A stretch of DNA of 64,000 bases from an uncultured Prevotella sp. (GCA_946188165.1 CAMHTW010000011.1:19993-83992); one strand, 5' to 3'. Shown: positions 41,566-51,709, numbered from the stretch's first letter. Notes: a model not told the origin generated them from the letters alone. Made by a program: numbers and translations.

Positions 41566-43368
41566 ATGCAGGATATCAGAAATATTGCGATTATCGCACA
41601 TGTAGACCACGGCAAAACGACGCTCGTGGACAAGATGATGCTGGCCGGAAACCTGTTCCGTGAGGGACAGGACCTGTCGGGCCAGGTGTTGGATGCTAAC
41701 GACCTGGAGCGCGAACGCGGCATCACCATTCTCTCGAAGAATGTCAGCATCAACTGGAAAGGAACGAAGATTAACATTATCGACACCCCGGGCCACTCCG
41801 ATTTCGGCGGCGAGGTGGAACGTGTGCTCAACATGGCCGACGGCTGTCTGCTGCTGGTCGACGCCTTCGAGGGTCCCATGCCCCAGACGCGCTTCGTGCT
41901 GCAGAAGGCACTGCAAATCGGGCTGAAGCCCATCGTGGTGGTGAACAAGGTCGACAAGCCTAACTGCCGTCCCGAGGAGGTCTACGAGATGGTGTTCGAC
42001 CTGATGTTCTCGCTGAACGCCACCGAGGACCAGCTGGACTTCCCCGTGGTCTATGGCTCTGCCAAGAACGGCTGGATGGGCGAGGACTACAACAAGCCCA
42101 CCACCGACATCACATACCTATTAGATAAGATTATCGAGGTGATTCCCGCACCCAAGCAAATTGAAGGTACACCGCAGATGCTCATCACGTCGCTCGACTA
42201 CTCGAGCTATACGGGCCGCATTGCCGTGGGGCGTGTCCACCGCGGTCAGCTGAAGGACGGCCAGCAGGTGACCATTGCCCACCGCGACGGCTCGATGGAG
42301 AAGACCAAGATCAAGGAACTGCACACCTTCGACGGCATGGGCCACCAGCGCACCGACCAGGTGGACTGCGGCGACATCTGTGCCGTCATCGGACTGGAGA
42401 AGTTCGAGATTGGCGACACCATCTGCGACCTGGAGAACCCCGAGCCACTGCCTCCCATCGCCATCGACGAACCTACGATGTCGATGCTGTTTACCATTAA
42501 CGACTCGCCGTTCTTCGGCAAGGAGGGCAAGTTCGTCACGTCGCGCCACATCAACGACCGTCTGGAGAAGGAGCTGGAGAAGAACCTCGCCCTGCGCGTA
42601 GAACCCTTCGAGGACACCACCGACCGCTGGGTGGTCTCAGGTCGCGGCGTGCTGCACCTCAGCGTGCTCATCGAGACCATGCGCCGCGAGGGCTACGAGT
42701 TGCAGGTGGGTCAGCCGCAGGTCATCTACAAGGAGATTGACGGTCAGAAGTGCGAACCCATCGAGGAGCTGACCATCAACGTCCCCGAGGAGTTTGCCTC
42801 GAAGATGATTGACATGGTGACGCGCCGCAAGGGCGAGATGACCAGTATGGAGAGTCAGGGCGAGCGCACCAACATCGAGTTCGACATCCCCTCGCGCGGC
42901 ATCATCGGTCTGCGCACCAACGTGCTCACCGCCAGCCAGGGCGAGGCCATCATGGCCCACCGCTTCAAGGAGTACCAGCCCTTCAAGGGCGACATCGAGC
43001 GCCGCGTCAACGGCTCCATGATTTCCATGGACACGGGCAACGCCTTTGCCTATGCCATCGACAAGCTGCAGGACCGCGGCAAGTTCTTCATCGACCCGGG
43101 CGAGGACGTCTACATGGGACAGGTGGTAGGCGAGCACGTGCACGACAACGACCTCGTCGTCAACGTCTGCAAGGCCAAGCAGCTCACCAACGTCCGTGCC
43201 TCTGGTACCGACGACAAGGCCCGCATCATTCCCAAAGTCGTCATGTCGCTGGAGGAATGCCTCGAATATATCAAGGAAGACGAACTTGTCGAGGTCACGC
43301 CTAAATCCATGCGTATGCGCAAGATTATTCTTGACCACGACCAACGGAAAAAGGCAAACAAGCAGTAA
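41566..43368 (+). CDS. typA: Ribosome-associated GTPase TypA/BipA
   Basis: A 600-residue translational GTPase of the EF-G family, involved in 50S assembly and stress or cold adaptation. G1 [13 protein letters not shown], switch region ERERGITI, G3 DTPGHSDF and G4 NKVDKP are visible; the beta-barrel, the EF-G-like domains ([20 protein letters not shown]) and the BipA-specific C-terminus ([20 protein letters not shown]) follow. Codon use is markedly GC-rich and biased compared with neighbours, which fits high expression. Confidence 0.98.
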   Translation: MQDIRNIAIIAHVDHGKTTLVDKMMLAGNLFREGQDLSGQVLDANDLERERGITILSKNVSINWKGTKINIIDTPGHSDFGGEVERVLNMADGCLLLVDAFEGPMPQTRFVLQKALQIGLKPIVVVNKVDKPNCRPEEVYEMVFDLMFSLNATEDQLDFPVVYGSAKNGWMGEDYNKPTTDITYLLDKIIEVIPAPKQIEGTPQMLITSLDYSSYTGRIAVGRVHRGQLKDGQQVTIAHRDGSMEKTKIKELHTFDGMGHQRTDQVDCGDICAVIGLEKFEIGDTICDLENPEPLPPIAIDEPTMSMLFTINDSPFFGKEGKFVTSRHINDRLEKELEKNLALRVEPFEDTTDRWVVSGRGVLHLSVLIETMRREGYELQVGQPQVIYKEIDGQKCEPIEELTINVPEEFASKMIDMVTRRKGEMTSMESQGERTNIEFDIPSRGIIGLRTNVLTASQGEAIMAHRFKEYQPFKGDIERRVNGSMISMDTGNAFAYAIDKLQDRGKFFIDPGEDVYMGQVVGEHVHDNDLVVNVCKAKQLTNVRASGTDDKARIIPKVVMSLEECLEYIKEDELVEVTPKSMRMRKIILDHDQRKKANKQ

Positions 43369-43397
43369 TTAAGTATAAAAGAGGATGCGACTGCATC

Positions 43398-46300
43398 ATG
43401 TTAATCTACAGAATTTGGGCAATACTTCTGACAATCATAGTGGGCTGTGGCATACAGGCACAAGCTCAGGTGACCATTGCGGGCAAGATAACTGACGAGG
43501 GCGACAAGCAGCCGATAGAGTTTGCCTCAATACTGATGAAGGAGAACGGACGCTGGGCCATTACCGACAAAGAAGGCAATTTCACCATCAAGAACGTGCC
43601 CACAGGCTGGGCTACGCTAACCATCCAATGCTTGGGATATGCCAAACGAGAAGTAACCATGAACATCGCAATGGACATGCCCCGACTGAGAATCACACTG
43701 AAACAGGAGAACCTGAAATTGGACGAGGTGACGGTGACGGCACGACGACGGACCGACGAAGCCACCACCAGCTATACCATTGACCGTACTGCCTTAGACC
43801 AGCAACAGATTCTGAATGTAGGTGACGTTACCACACTGCTGCCTGGCGGAAAGACAGTAAATCCGACGCTGATGGACGATAGTCGTATGGCATTACGCAG
43901 TGGCAACAGCGAAGGTGGCAATTCTTCGTTTGGAACGGCTATCGAGGTAGACGGTGTGCGTTTGGACAACAACGCCATGACGGGCGAGACGGCTGGAGCC
44001 TCAACACGTAACATCAGCGCATCGAATATAGAGAGCGTGGAAATCGTGACAGGCATTCCTTCGGTAGAGTACGGCGACCTGTCGAATGGTGTTGTGAAAG
44101 TGAATACCCGTAGAGGCAAGTCACCCTTCATCGTAGAAGGCAAGCTAACACAGCACACACGCCAGATAGCCCTGAACAAAGGCTTCGACTTAGGTCATAA
44201 CCGTGGTATTCTGAATGCCTCGCTGGAACATGCCCGTTCGTTCAGCGATGCAGCATCACCCTATACGGCTTATCAACGCAACATATTAAGCCTGAATTAC
44301 ATGAACGTCTTTTGGCGTGACAAGATGCCACTGACGCTGAACATCGGACTGACAGGCAACATCGGTGGCTATCATTCTGAGAGTGACCCCGACGAGCAGT
44401 TGGATGACTACACGAAGACACGCGATAACTCCCTAAGAGCACGACTGGAACTAAACTGGCTACTGAATAAGCCGTGGATAACCAACCTTTCATTGCATGG
44501 CGCCTTTTCAACCTCGGACCGCACCTCAGAGAGTTCGACACACGCCAACAGTGCCACCACGCTGGCATATCTGCATACCATGGAAGAGGGCTACTTCATG
44601 GCGCAGAATTATGACGCTCTGACCTCCCTTCCTACTTGGGAGGGGTCGGGGGTAGGCTCTTCTGTCATCCTTGGACCTACGGGTTATTGGAATGTCAAGC
44701 AATATCAGGAGTCCAAGCCAATGAACTGGTCAGTACGCCTGAAGGGTGACTGGACCCGTAGCTTTGGCAAGATGATGAGCCGCATGCTGGTTGGCGCAGA
44801 ATATACTGGCAGCCGTAACAATGGCCGTGGCACGTATTATGATGATTTGCGCTATGCACCAACATGGCGCGAGTATCGTTACGACGACTTACCTACGCTG
44901 AACAACATCGCTTTCTATGCAGAGGAGAAGGTAACCATAAAGACGGGCAAACTGTCGCGGATGGAACTAACGGCAGGTCTGCGTAACGACAACACCATCA
45001 TCAGCGAGTCGGACTACGGCACGGCGAGCGCGCTGTCACCACGCTTTAATGGCCGCTATATTTTCTGGCAGAACCGTCGTAAGCACGCAGTCAGCGACCT
45101 CATCATTCATGCCGGATGGGGCAAGAGCGTTAAGTTGCCGTCATTCCAGATACTATACCCTACCCCGACATACTATGACACAGAGGTTTTCCGTTCACAG
45201 TCCACTGCCGACAATACGACGGTCAGCGCCTGGTACTCTCGTCCATCAAAGGCGCATTATAATCCTGACCTGCGCTGGCAACACACCAACCAGACAGACA
45301 TCGGCGTAGAGTTAACGATAAAAGGTACGCGCATATCGCTGTCGGCCTTCCATCACCGCACTCACCATGCCTATATGCCCAGCAACGTCTATACGCCATT
45401 CAGCTATAACTATACACCCGTAGCCACATTGGAGAACATTAGCATTCCGAACTCAGAGCGTATCTATAGCATCGACCAGCAGGGTATCGTCACCGTTAGC
45501 GATGCCACGGGTGCCAACAATTCCATACGTCTTAATACCGACCAGGACGGCAATAAGCTATATAACACGCGCCGTTTCTACCAAACCAATACCCGCTACA
45601 TCAATGCATCGCCAATAAACCGTTATGGGCTGGAATGGATTGTCGACTTCAAGCAAATCAAAGCACTGAACACGAGTTTACGCTTCGACGGCAACTACTA
45701 TTATTACAAGAGTGCCGACGAGACGCTGTTTGCCAGTATGAACAACAGCAACACAAAGATGACCGGTACCCAGGAACCTTATCAGTATATAGGTTGGTAT
45801 CGCGGCACTAATGGCATCAGTGCCACACAGACATCGGTAGCCAACGGAGCTGTATCGAAAGCGCTGAACCTCAACACAACCATCACGACGCATATTCCAA
45901 AGTTACGACTCATCGTTGCTCTGCGCGTTGAAGCATCGCTCTACAACTACCACAAAGCCATCAGCGAACTGGACGATGCAGTGCGTGGCATCGTGCTCAA
46001 TAGTCAGGGGGAATACACTGGCACATCTTACGACGGCACGACGGAGAACAAGTTCATTGCCGTATATCCCGAATATTACTCTACATGGGACAAACCCAAT
46101 GAGAAGATACCATTTGCAGAGATGTTCCTTTGGGCCAAGGACAACGATGCCACCCTGTATAATGACCTTTGCAACCTGGTAGTCAAGAGCAATACGCCCT
46201 ACGTCCTGAACCCCAACCGTATCAGTGCCTACTATTCGGCCAACCTCAGTATTACCAAGGAAATTGGCGACCACGTCAGTCTATCGTTCTACGCCAACAA

Positions 46301-46418
46301 CTTCCTCAACAACATGAATACGGTACACTCTTCGCAGACCGACCTTGACACGTCGCTCTTTGCCAGCAGTTATATCCCGAGTTACTATTACGGTTTGTCA
46401 CTAAGACTGAAACTTTGA
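43398..46418 (+). CDS. TonB-dependent outer-membrane receptor
   Basis: A 1006-residue TonB-dependent receptor, not of SusC type. Signal peptide about 1-24 (ends IQAQA), CarboxypepD_reg-like domain (about 26-110: TIAGKITDEGDKQPIEFASI), plug (about 120-235: AIEVDGVRLD, SNIESVEIVTGIPSVEYGDLSNG) and a long barrel ending in YYGLSLRLKL. It begins 29 bp after typA with a small hairpin directly before the ATG. It is followed by a DUF4876 lipoprotein and a DUF6850-like barrel, suggesting a three-part uptake system; the ligand (metal, haem or peptide) is unknown. Residues around 413-424 (LPTWEGSGVGS) look like a small inserted element. Confidence 0.92.
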   Translation: MLIYRIWAILLTIIVGCGIQAQAQVTIAGKITDEGDKQPIEFASILMKENGRWAITDKEGNFTIKNVPTGWATLTIQCLGYAKREVTMNIAMDMPRLRITLKQENLKLDEVTVTARRRTDEATTSYTIDRTALDQQQILNVGDVTTLLPGGKTVNPTLMDDSRMALRSGNSEGGNSSFGTAIEVDGVRLDNNAMTGETAGASTRNISASNIESVEIVTGIPSVEYGDLSNGVVKVNTRRGKSPFIVEGKLTQHTRQIALNKGFDLGHNRGILNASLEHARSFSDAASPYTAYQRNILSLNYMNVFWRDKMPLTLNIGLTGNIGGYHSESDPDEQLDDYTKTRDNSLRARLELNWLLNKPWITNLSLHGAFSTSDRTSESSTHANSATTLAYLHTMEEGYFMAQNYDALTSLPTWEGSGVGSSVILGPTGYWNVKQYQESKPMNWSVRLKGDWTRSFGKMMSRMLVGAEYTGSRNNGRGTYYDDLRYAPTWREYRYDDLPTLNNIAFYAEEKVTIKTGKLSRMELTAGLRNDNTIISESDYGTASALSPRFNGRYIFWQNRRKHAVSDLIIHAGWGKSVKLPSFQILYPTPTYYDTEVFRSQSTADNTTVSAWYSRPSKAHYNPDLRWQHTNQTDIGVELTIKGTRISLSAFHHRTHHAYMPSNVYTPFSYNYTPVATLENISIPNSERIYSIDQQGIVTVSDATGANNSIRLNTDQDGNKLYNTRRFYQTNTRYINASPINRYGLEWIVDFKQIKALNTSLRFDGNYYYYKSADETLFASMNNSNTKMTGTQEPYQYIGWYRGTNGISATQTSVANGAVSKALNLNTTITTHIPKLRLIVALRVEASLYNYHKAISELDDAVRGIVLNSQGEYTGTSYDGTTENKFIAVYPEYYSTWDKPNEKIPFAEMFLWAKDNDATLYNDLCNLVVKSNTPYVLNPNRISAYYSANLSITKEIGDHVSLSFYANNFLNNMNTVHSSQTDLDTSLFASSYIPSYYYGLSLRLKL
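44623..44660. repeat. Small palindromic insertion-like segment in the TonB receptor
   Basis: A short pyrimidine-then-purine stretch with the arms CCTCCC/GGGAGG and CCTAC/GTAGG encodes LPTWEGSGVGS. Similar GxGxG peptides recur in Bacteroidetes proteins in my experience; assignment is tentative. Confidence 0.35.
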
Positions 46419-46471
46419 GAAATTGAGATAATGAGAAAATGAGATAATGAGAAATTAAGATAATGAGAAAA
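46416..46471. repeat. 8-bp tract from receptor stop to DUF4876 start
   Basis: Seven octamers: TGAGAAAT, TGAGATAA, TGAGAAAA, TGAGATAA, TGAGAAAT, TAAGATAA, TGAGAAAA. The first begins with the stop TGA; the last carries the ATG of the next gene (46463). Confidence 0.93.
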
Positions 46472-47800
46472 TTCTTGATATACTTTTCACTTTTCACGCT
46501 TCACTTTTCACTTCTTGTCTCCTGCTCCAATCAAGAGACGCCATCAGTCTCTACTGGTGTCGTAGCCATTACGTTGACAGGCATCGACGACGACTTGTCG
46601 GGACTGGACGTGCAACTGCGCAACATCAGCACAGGCAGCGTCTTTGTCGATACAACCGACAAGCAGGGAACCGCGTTGTTCAGCGTTACGCCAGGACTCT
46701 ACGAGGCTTCTGCTTCGCAAACGCGTTTTGGGACCGGCAACGAGTACTACAGCTATAACGGCATGTCGGGACAAATTACTGTCTTGAAAGACCGGCAGAC
46801 GACAGCTGCCATTACGATGAAGCGTGCCGTCATCAGCCGTCTGGTTATCAAGGAACTGTACTGTGGCGGATGTATGGCTGATGATGGTATTACACCATTC
46901 TATTACGACAAGTGCATCATCCTCTACAACAACAGTGCAGAGACAGCGACGTATGATAACCTGTGCTTGGGTATAGCAGCACCCGCCAATGCTCAAGCCA
47001 CCAATAACAACTATACAGCAGACGGAAGACTCAACTACGAGGGCGAAGGCTTCACACCGCTGTGGAACGGTATCTGGTTTTTCCCTGCCACACTGACTAT
47101 CGAGCCTTACTCGCAGGTGGTTGTCAACATTCATGGTGCCATCAACAACACGCTGTCCTACAGCAATTCGGTCGACTACGCCAAAGCGGATTACTACTGC
47201 ATGTTTGACCCAGAAAGCGGCTACAACAACCAACGCTACTGCCCCACACCGTCGGAAGTAATACCAACCTCACACTATCTGAAAGCTGCCGTTTACGGAC
47301 AAGGCAACGCCTGGCCGCTAAGTAACTCGTCACCAGCTATCGTACTGTTCCAGACCAAAGACGTTACCCCTGCCGACTTTGCCGCCAACACAGCTAACTA
47401 CTGGTACGACGGTGGCAGTTCGAATGCCGTCAAGCGTTGTGTGAAGGTGCCTAACAAGTGGATCATCGATGCCATAGAGGTATTCTCCAGCGACTATGCC
47501 ACACAATGTGTCAAACGCCTAACGGCAGACATTGATGCGGGCTACGTCTGGATGACTAATAAGAAGGGGCATGCCGTCTATCGCAATGTGGACCGTCAAG
47601 CCACTGAATCGCTTGCAGAGAACGAAGGACGTTTGGTTTACAATTACTCGTTAGGAGTTGACGACAGTACCGACCCCAGCGGCATTGACGCAGAGGCTAG
47701 CATCAGCAACGGGGCTCACATCATCTATCAGAATACGAATAACGCCACCAACGATTTCCACGAACGCCAACTATGCTCACTGCGGGCTACGCCTAAATAA
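46463..47800 (+). CDS. DUF4876-family surface lipoprotein
   Basis: A 445-residue lipoprotein (lipobox SLLVSC, Cys21, then SNQETPS). An N-terminal carboxypeptidase-regulatory-like beta domain (about 30-125) precedes the DUF4876 part, recognisable from SRLVIKELYCGGCMADDGIT, DKCIILYNNSAETATYDNLC and the WVIDAIEVF-like block. Function is unknown; it is found next to TonB receptors, so a ligand-binding surface partner is likely. The codons for residues 8-18 of the signal peptide are a 7-bp repeat and the upstream gap an 8-bp repeat. Confidence 0.82.
   Translation: MRKFLIYFSLFTLHFSLLVSCSNQETPSVSTGVVAITLTGIDDDLSGLDVQLRNISTGSVFVDTTDKQGTALFSVTPGLYEASASQTRFGTGNEYYSYNGMSGQITVLKDRQTTAAITMKRAVISRLVIKELYCGGCMADDGITPFYYDKCIILYNNSAETATYDNLCLGIAAPANAQATNNNYTADGRLNYEGEGFTPLWNGIWFFPATLTIEPYSQVVVNIHGAINNTLSYSNSVDYAKADYYCMFDPESGYNNQRYCPTPSEVIPTSHYLKAAVYGQGNAWPLSNSSPAIVLFQTKDVTPADFAANTANYWYDGGSSNAVKRCVKVPNKWIIDAIEVFSSDYATQCVKRLTADIDAGYVWMTNKKGHAVYRNVDRQATESLAENEGRLVYNYSLGVDDSTDPSGIDAEASISNGAHIIYQNTNNATNDFHERQLCSLRATPK
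46483..46517. repeat. 7-bp repeat encoding the DUF4876 signal peptide core
   Basis: CTTTTCA x2, CGCTTCA, CTTTTCA, CTTCTTG; the complement of the GTGAAAA unit, encoding FSLFTLHFSLL. Confidence 0.9.
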
Positions 47801-47822
47801 GAAATAAAAAATAAGAAACAGA
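47795..47822. repeat. 7-bp tract at the DUF4876 stop
   Basis: AAATAAG, AAATAAA, AAATAAG, AAACAGA. The stop TAA (47798-47800) is in the first unit; the next ATG follows 8 bp after the tract. Confidence 0.8.
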
Positions 47823-47830
47823 CACCAACG

Positions 47831-49435
47831 ATGTATAGATTTCTCGTATTTTATATTTTATATTTTATATTTAGCTCCGTAGGGGCGCAGGACTCTCTGC
47901 TACTTCGCGACTACCGTTACATCCAGCAGTCGTCGCCCTGGCTCACTCAGCGTAATGCCGCAGCACTGACGCTCTACGACAACAAAAATATGGCAGAGGC
48001 AGAGATGTCGTTCAGCTATGGTAGCGGCAAACTGACGGACATTAGCGGTGCGCCATCAGTAACAAATCTGCAGGCTGCCATCGAGTCGTACTACCGCATC
48101 AATCCCCGCACGGTGGTCTTTGGCGCCATCAGTTACGACAACTTCTCCGGAAACGACATGACAGGCTCCGTCTTCATGCAGGACCGCCTCCCCTTCGACA
48201 TCATCGAAGACTCGCTGACCAATGCCGGTCGTAAGCATCGTGACACTTATCATCTCACAGGCGGCTGCGGATATACTATTGCCAACGGTTTTGCCGTTGG
48301 CTTTAAAGCCGACTATACGGCTGCCAACTACGCCAAATACAAGGACCTGCGTCATAAGAACAAACTGATGGACCTGAAACTCACGACTGGCATCCTGGCA
48401 CCTGTCACGACATGGCTGAACATCGGTGCCGACTACACTTACCTCCGCCGTACGGAAAGTCTGAAGTTTGACACCTACGGCACGAATGAGAAAGTGTATA
48501 AGTCGCTCATTGACTTCGGCGGTATGATGGGCATCGTCGAACAATATGGCAACGATGGATATACTGACAAAACCCATGAGATGCCGCTCTTTGAGGACGG
48601 ACACAGTGGCGGTTTACAGTTGTCACTAAGCCACGGTTCCTTCTCACTGTTCAATGCACTGACCTACAGCCACACCACAGGCTACTATGGCCGCAAGTCG
48701 CCTTATACTATCACCTATACCGAGCATGACCGCGACATTCTTGCTGAGCACGTCCGCCTATGCTATGCCCACAACGCGTTAAAAGCTTTCATCGACGTCC
48801 GTTATCAGCATGAAAAGCTTCAGAACCGCATGAACACCTACCGAGGGCTGACCAATACGAATGGAGCGACACACTACGAATACTACGATGAGGCGGAGAC
48901 CTCCGACAAATGCTGGCGCAATCTGGACATTGACTACACCATGTATCTGGGCATCCTCCATGAGTTGCCGACATGGACCATCACAGCAGGCTACCACTGG
49001 CAACAGCGAAACCTGTCGGCCTACCTCTATCCGTATTATCGCCTACAACAGCTCAGAACTAACGAGCTGACGGCAAGTGTCACACGCAACATCATGCTTC
49101 CGAAAGGCATATGGAGCGTCACCGTTAACGGCGGTTACCAAAAGGGGGCTGGCGATCCTTACAATGACGGCACCTTCGTCACCCCCAGCAGCAAACAGGC
49201 TCAGCCTGCCAGCATGGAGGTCCTGCTCTGGCGCGACTACCAATACCTGACGGTTCCCCAATACAATATCGGACTGCAAATGAAGTATTCATTCCTCATT
49301 CCTGGAACGAGACTTCACACCCATGTACGTGCAGCTTTCGACTATCGCAGAGCTTCTATTACAGACGAGACCCCCTCTGGTTTCCACAATCCTGACCGCG
49401 CCACATTTACCATTGCTGCAGGACACACGTTCTGA
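47831..49435 (+). CDS. DUF6850-like outer-membrane beta-barrel protein
   Basis: A 534-residue protein with a signal peptide (ends SSVGA before QDSLLLRDY) and alternating beta strands throughout, ending in FTIAAGHTF, a barrel-type terminal aromatic. The pattern (SPWLTQRNAAAL near the start, WRDYQYLT near the end) matches what I know as the DUF6850 family, which accompanies DUF4876 genes. Probably the barrel component of the TonB receptor-lipoprotein system. Residues 6-14 of the signal peptide are coded by the TATTTTA repeat. Confidence 0.78.
   Translation: MYRFLVFYILYFIFSSVGAQDSLLLRDYRYIQQSSPWLTQRNAAALTLYDNKNMAEAEMSFSYGSGKLTDISGAPSVTNLQAAIESYYRINPRTVVFGAISYDNFSGNDMTGSVFMQDRLPFDIIEDSLTNAGRKHRDTYHLTGGCGYTIANGFAVGFKADYTAANYAKYKDLRHKNKLMDLKLTTGILAPVTTWLNIGADYTYLRRTESLKFDTYGTNEKVYKSLIDFGGMMGIVEQYGNDGYTDKTHEMPLFEDGHSGGLQLSLSHGSFSLFNALTYSHTTGYYGRKSPYTITYTEHDRDILAEHVRLCYAHNALKAFIDVRYQHEKLQNRMNTYRGLTNTNGATHYEYYDEAETSDKCWRNLDIDYTMYLGILHELPTWTITAGYHWQQRNLSAYLYPYYRLQQLRTNELTASVTRNIMLPKGIWSVTVNGGYQKGAGDPYNDGTFVTPSSKQAQPASMEVLLWRDYQYLTVPQYNIGLQMKYSFLIPGTRLHTHVRAAFDYRRASITDETPSGFHNPDRATFTIAAGHTF
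47847..47873. repeat. 7-bp repeat TATTTTA encoding a signal peptide core
   Basis: Almost four perfect units; read through in all three phases they give VFYILYFIF. Confidence 0.92.
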
Positions 49436-49453
49436 ACAAGGCCACATCAAAAA

Positions 49454-49486
49454 GCCAGCCACCCTCACATCAGGAGAACGGCTGGC
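49454..49486 (-). terminator. Hairpin terminator of the secreted-protein gene
   Basis: GCCAGCC/GGCTGGC stem with a 19-nt loop; leftward it is followed by TTTTTGATG. May also stop the rightward operon. Confidence 0.65.
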
Positions 49487-49507
49487 ATAATTCTATAATA
49501 GTTATCC

Positions 49508-51670
49508 TTACTTAATGACGACCTTCTTGCCGTTGACAATGTTCAGGCCACGCTGCAACTGATTCATACGAACACCCTGCAGATTATAGATAACCACCTT
49601 GTCAACATCAACTGCATGGACGTTGGCGATGCCTGTGCCACCAGTTGTTATGCTGATTGGCAGCAGCTGGTTCTCGGTAGCAGACTTTCCTACCAGGATG
49701 GCTACGATGGTAACGTTCTCCAATTTGGTATCCTTAGCCCATTCAGCAATCTTGTGCAACTGCTGGTTAGCGGTTGCTGCACCGTTGTTGACAGCAATAG
49801 TGACACCGCCCTGTGTCAGAGTGCCCGCTGTAGCACTGGTTTCTTCGAGTGTAGCACCCGATATCTTCACGACCTTGTTCAGATTGGCAGGCACGTTAAC
49901 CTCGGCAATCGTACCCTCAGCAACGGTATAGTCACTCAGCTCGCTGACAGTTATCTCACTATTCACGGTAGCCTCAGCCTCCTTCATCTGGACATTACCA
50001 GAGTTTGGGCGAGCCACGACATAGACAAAGCCATTCACCTTGGTCTTCTCAGCCAGTTTGGCATTGAGCGAGGTGTACTGAATCCAGCAACCACCAGTAG
50101 CATCCTGAATGAAGGCTGTCGAGTAGCCATCGGCAGAGATACCCGTCACCTCGGCATCGGTCAGCGTCACCCTGGCATAAGTACCGGCAGCAAGGGCATT
50201 GAAGGCGGCGATATTGGCGCACTCAGTATAGCCGAGGTTAGACAGGACCGTTGTTGAAGCGTCCTTGGCAGCCAGCGTTACGATGACATTTGCCAGATAG
50301 GTTGTACCGCCCTGCTTAAAACGTACGCCTTCGACGTTACCCGTCCAAGTCATGTCATTGATAGTGCCGCCACTGCAAGTGAAATTCTTAATATTGCTGT
50401 TTCCTGCTGCAGTAAATACAATCTTGGTAATAGCATAGCCCTCAGGAGCCTTGAAGGTCAGGGTGGTATAATCCTTGTAAGTCACAAGGCACTGACCACG
50501 GTTGGCGTCGTTATAAATTCTGGAAGGAGCAGAACCGGCAGTAATCTGCAGTGATACGCCTTCAGATGTAAATTTCTCGTTGTAGATAAATCCCTTCACG
50601 TCAGTCATGGTTGTGCCGATATCCGTACGGATGCTGGCACTGGCAAAGTCGAAGACAGCTTCAGTAGCCTGTGTCTGAGCGTGATAGTCGCTATACTGTC
50701 CGCCAGCCCATGTAATCCAGTTCTTTTCCGGTGTCTCCCAGGCGTAGTTGCCATAGAAATTGGTCTCCTGAGAACTTACCTGAAGATAGACATCACTCTT
50801 CTGCTGCAACGTCACGGTGCAGTTCTCGTCGCTGTTTCGCTGGAAACCAGCCTTGCCACCGTCGTTGACAAAAGCAAAACGGGCACGGTTCTTCGTTGTA
50901 CCGGCATTGACACCAGCCTGTGTGCCCGGACTCATTGCATTGCCGTTGCTAATGGTCTGGTTATAGAGGGCAGAGGTCAGCACGAAGTCATACGTACCAC
51001 TCTTTGCCATCAGCACAAGGGCAGCGTCCTTAGATGTAACAGCAGGGACGGCATCAGCACCATCGTAGTTAGAATAGGTGACGTAAGCGCCCTTGGTGGC
51101 AGAATAGCCGGCATTGACCTTGACGGCAATGACCTTTTCAGGAACGATATAGCTGCTGGAGATGTGATAGCCGCGCAGCCCGTTCTCGATATTTACCGAC
51201 AAGGCATTGTGTACCTCGACCAGTGAGAAATGGGCATCTGTAACAGTTTTGGCCTCATAGTCAGTAGCATACTGCGGGTTCTCCGTGTTGCCATAAGGAT
51301 GCCCGGCAGTACCGTAAGTAAGACCTATCAGCAAGTCCTTGGTATTGGTGAGGTCTGCCATATCAAGACCGCCCAGAATCTGATAGCTGTATGCCACGAA
51401 GTTATCGGCAGCATCGCCAAACAGACCGGCACACTCGTTGGCATCTGTAGTGCCATTCACCGTCTGAGAGCCATCGACCCCAAGTCCTTTCAAGTCGGCC
51501 TTTACCCATACTGTAGCTCCCGAAGTTGCCAAAGCGTCCTTCTGTGCATTCAGTTCTGCGACGGTGTAGGGCGATGTTTTGGTTCCGTCGCCAGCCCAAG
51601 CGTGTCCTGCTCCTGTGAGCAACATACCAGCCATGAGGGCCAGCATTTTAAGCGTGTAGATTTTCTTCAT
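49508..51670 (-). CDS. Large secreted protein with OB-fold-like domains and type-IX-like tail
   Basis: A 720-residue protein. Signal peptide about 1-26 (GAGHAWA before GDGTKTSPYTVAEL). The N-terminal part (SPYTVAELNAQKDALATSGA, VWVKADLKGLG) resembles DUF6359, and a later domain (about 475-570: YARVTLTDAEVTGISADGYS, AFIQDATGGCWIQY) is OB-fold-like. It ends with the tail VVIYNLQGVRMNQLQRGLNI then VNGKKVVIK, the same type as the protein at 950-1750, pointing to type IX-like export. Function unknown. Own promoter. Confidence 0.78.
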   Translation of the reverse strand: MKKIYTLKMLALMAGMLLTGAGHAWAGDGTKTSPYTVAELNAQKDALATSGATVWVKADLKGLGVDGSQTVNGTTDANECAGLFGDAADNFVAYSYQILGGLDMADLTNTKDLLIGLTYGTAGHPYGNTENPQYATDYEAKTVTDAHFSLVEVHNALSVNIENGLRGYHISSSYIVPEKVIAVKVNAGYSATKGAYVTYSNYDGADAVPAVTSKDAALVLMAKSGTYDFVLTSALYNQTISNGNAMSPGTQAGVNAGTTKNRARFAFVNDGGKAGFQRNSDENCTVTLQQKSDVYLQVSSQETNFYGNYAWETPEKNWITWAGGQYSDYHAQTQATEAVFDFASASIRTDIGTTMTDVKGFIYNEKFTSEGVSLQITAGSAPSRIYNDANRGQCLVTYKDYTTLTFKAPEGYAITKIVFTAAGNSNIKNFTCSGGTINDMTWTGNVEGVRFKQGGTTYLANVIVTLAAKDASTTVLSNLGYTECANIAAFNALAAGTYARVTLTDAEVTGISADGYSTAFIQDATGGCWIQYTSLNAKLAEKTKVNGFVYVVARPNSGNVQMKEAEATVNSEITVSELSDYTVAEGTIAEVNVPANLNKVVKISGATLEETSATAGTLTQGGVTIAVNNGAATANQQLHKIAEWAKDTKLENVTIVAILVGKSATENQLLPISITTGGTGIANVHAVDVDKVVIYNLQGVRMNQLQRGLNIVNGKKVVIK

Positions 51671-51709
51671 AAGCTTATCGTTTATTAAAAATGTGTACCT
51701 TCAACGCTG

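Noticed and set aside
41566..43368. Horizontal transfer of typA because of high GC
   Set aside because: It is a vertically conserved housekeeping gene; strong codon bias for expression explains the composition.
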